NCBI GenBank assembly: GCA_927911695.1
Contig: CAKMQO010000147.1
Span: 1 to 7,706, forward strand
Length of the DNA: 7,706 bases
Source of the DNA: an uncultured Gemella sp.
GTDB lineage: Bacteria > Bacillota > Bacilli > Staphylococcales > Gemellaceae
Direction: 5' to 3'
Shown: piece by piece, positions 6,873 through 7,706 of the stretch
Numbering within the stretch: the first letter of the stretch is position 1
Layout of the letters: every line of letters begins with the position of its first letter
Program-made: the position numbers and the translations under genes
The notes under the pieces: model-generated
What the model saw: the letters and a program-made list of their open reading frames with translations, nothing else
Told to the model about the DNA's origin: nothing
Databases searched by the model: none

Positions 6873-7580
6873 ATGAGTAAATACAAACAAGTCTACAGAG
6901 ACTTAAAAGAAAAAATTGACACTCGAGTATATAAACGTAATACTGAATTACCGAGTGAAAATGAGCTAGTTAAAGAATACGGCTATTCTAAAGATACTAT
7001 CAGAAAAGCTCTATCATTATTAGAAATTAATGGTTACATTCAAAAAATCAAAGGTAAGAACTCTTTGATTCTTGGTCATGGTAGGATTAAAAATAACTAT
7101 CTTGGAAATATTAAAACTTCTTCTGAATTAAATATCGATGGAAAATACGAAATTAAAACTTCTTTAGAATCCCTTTATATCATTCAAGGCGATAAAAAGA
7201 TAATGGATATTTTCGGATCTGATGAAGATAATGATTTTTACAGAGTTAGTCGTAGTAGATTAATAAACGGCGAACGACTAGAATACGAGGTGTCTTATTT
7301 CGATCGTAAACTTGTTCCATTTATTAACAAAGAAATAGCTGAATCTTCTATTTATAAATATTTGGAAAAGGAATTAGGATTAAATATCACACACTCAAGA
7401 CGTGAAATTTCATTTAGATATGCTACTGAAGAAGAAAAACAACATATGGACTTAGGTGAATATAATATGGTCGCTGTTGTTGAAAGTATCACATATTTAT
7501 CAAATGGTAATATCCTACAATACGGAATACTGACATATAGACCAGACAAATTCACATTTGTAACTATGGCAAAAAGATAA
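6873..7580 (+). CDS. GntR-family transcriptional regulator with UTRA domain, TreR-like
   Basis: A 235-residue HutC-subfamily GntR regulator. Residues about 1-66 form the winged helix-turn-helix (KYKQVYRDLKEKI, ELPSENELVKEYGYSKDTIRKALSLL, NGYIQKIKGKNS). Residues about 85-228 form a UTRA effector-binding domain (FYRVSRSRLINGERL, YEVSYFDRKLVP), ending YRPDKFTFVTMAKR, which recalls the TreR C-terminus. The gene is intact, has a GAGAGG site 10 bases before its ATG, and is divergent from the maltose operon across 238 bases. Bacillus TreR responds to trehalose 6-phosphate. Here the neighbours suggest maltose 6'-phosphate or another alpha-glucoside phosphate, which is inference. No trehalose hydrolase or trehalose PTS is in the window, so I leave the symbol empty. 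It most likely represses the malQ operon. Confidence 0.88.
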   Translation: MSKYKQVYRDLKEKIDTRVYKRNTELPSENELVKEYGYSKDTIRKALSLLEINGYIQKIKGKNSLILGHGRIKNNYLGNIKTSSELNIDGKYEIKTSLESLYIIQGDKKIMDIFGSDEDNDFYRVSRSRLINGERLEYEVSYFDRKLVPFINKEIAESSIYKYLEKELGLNITHSRREISFRYATEEEKQHMDLGEYNMVAVVESITYLSNGNILQYGILTYRPDKFTFVTMAKR

Positions 7581-7582
7581 AA

Positions 7583-7640
7583 AACGACTCGTAAATTACG
7601 ATTTTATCAGAATCGAATTTATAGAGTCGTTCTTTTTTTT
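7583..7640. terminator. Long bidirectional terminator between convergent genes
   Basis: Three stacked stems form one long hairpin: AACGACTC (7583-7590) with GAGTCGTT (7624-7631), TAAATT (7592-7597) with AATTTA (7616-7621), and CGATT (7599-7603) with AATCG (7611-7615), with loop TTATCAG. Eight T follow on the plus strand (7633-7640). On the minus strand the hairpin is followed by a run of six T (plus-strand A-run 7579-7584), so it can stop transcription from both sides. It lies 2 bases after the regulator stop. Confidence 0.9.
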
Positions 7641-7665
7641 AAAAAAATTTTACTATTCAAATATT

Positions 7666-7706
7666 TTAAGTATGGTGGCGGACGGTTCCATCTAACTTTA
7701 ATTGTC
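7666..7706 (-). CDS. Probable C-terminal end of an unidentified convergent gene (cut by window edge)
   Basis: On the minus strand the frame from 7704 reads QLKLDGTVRHHT and stops with TAA at 7666-7668. The stop precedes the bidirectional terminator by about 25 bases, as expected for a convergent gene. The local base composition is richer in G/C than the surrounding spacer, which fits coding sequence. Only 12 codons are visible, so no family can be named. The other open minus frame here runs through the terminator hairpin and is less likely. Confidence 0.45.
   Translation of the reverse strand, partial: QLKLDGTVRHHT

Noticed and set aside
7352..7555. 67-codon minus-strand frame opposite the regulator gene
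   Set aside because: Shadow of the well-supported GntR/UTRA gene.

Overview
The window is AT-rich, low-GC Firmicute DNA. Shine-Dalgarno sites are strong (AGGAGG, GGAGGAAA), the promoters are SigA-type, and the genes form a maltose/maltodextrin cassette typical of Bacilli. Protein style and gene content suit a Lactobacillales/Gemella-like commensal. That placement is my impression from the sequence; no search was run.

Layout. Positions 1-51 hold the last 16 codons of an unidentified plus-strand gene, followed by a terminator hairpin (about 111-154) and an AT-rich spacer without a convincing gene (to about 423). Four genes then fill 471-6634 on the minus strand, read in the order malQ (4-alpha-glucanotransferase) - glgP (glycogen/maltodextrin phosphorylase) - mapP (EEP-fold phosphatase, probable maltose 6'-phosphate phosphatase) - malP (alpha-glucoside PTS EIICB). 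Spacing is tight (1, 19 and 17 bases). A consensus promoter at 6703-6731 lies upstream and a terminator at 424-460 closes the operon. A TreR-like GntR/UTRA repressor gene (6873-7580) is divergent from it across a 238-base regulatory region. The right edge carries a long bidirectional terminator (7583-7640) and probably the last codons of a convergent minus-strand gene.

Proposed logic (inference). The PTS permease imports maltose as maltose 6'-phosphate. MapP dephosphorylates it to maltose. MalQ disproportionates maltose to glucose plus longer maltodextrins, and GlgP phosphorolyses these to glucose 1-phosphate. PTS uptake is thus joined to a pathway that needs unphosphorylated maltose. No 6-phospho-alpha-glucosidase and no GH65 maltose phosphorylase is present in the window. 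The divergent TreR-like protein would plausibly sense the phosphorylated disaccharide.

Caution. Three of the four operon genes are broken by single-base indels: one in malP, two in glgP and one in malQ. Restoring one base at each site gives full-length, motif-complete proteins of 528, 751 and 496 residues. The indels lie in or beside short same-base runs, so sequencing or assembly error is more likely than real decay, but the sequence alone cannot settle this.
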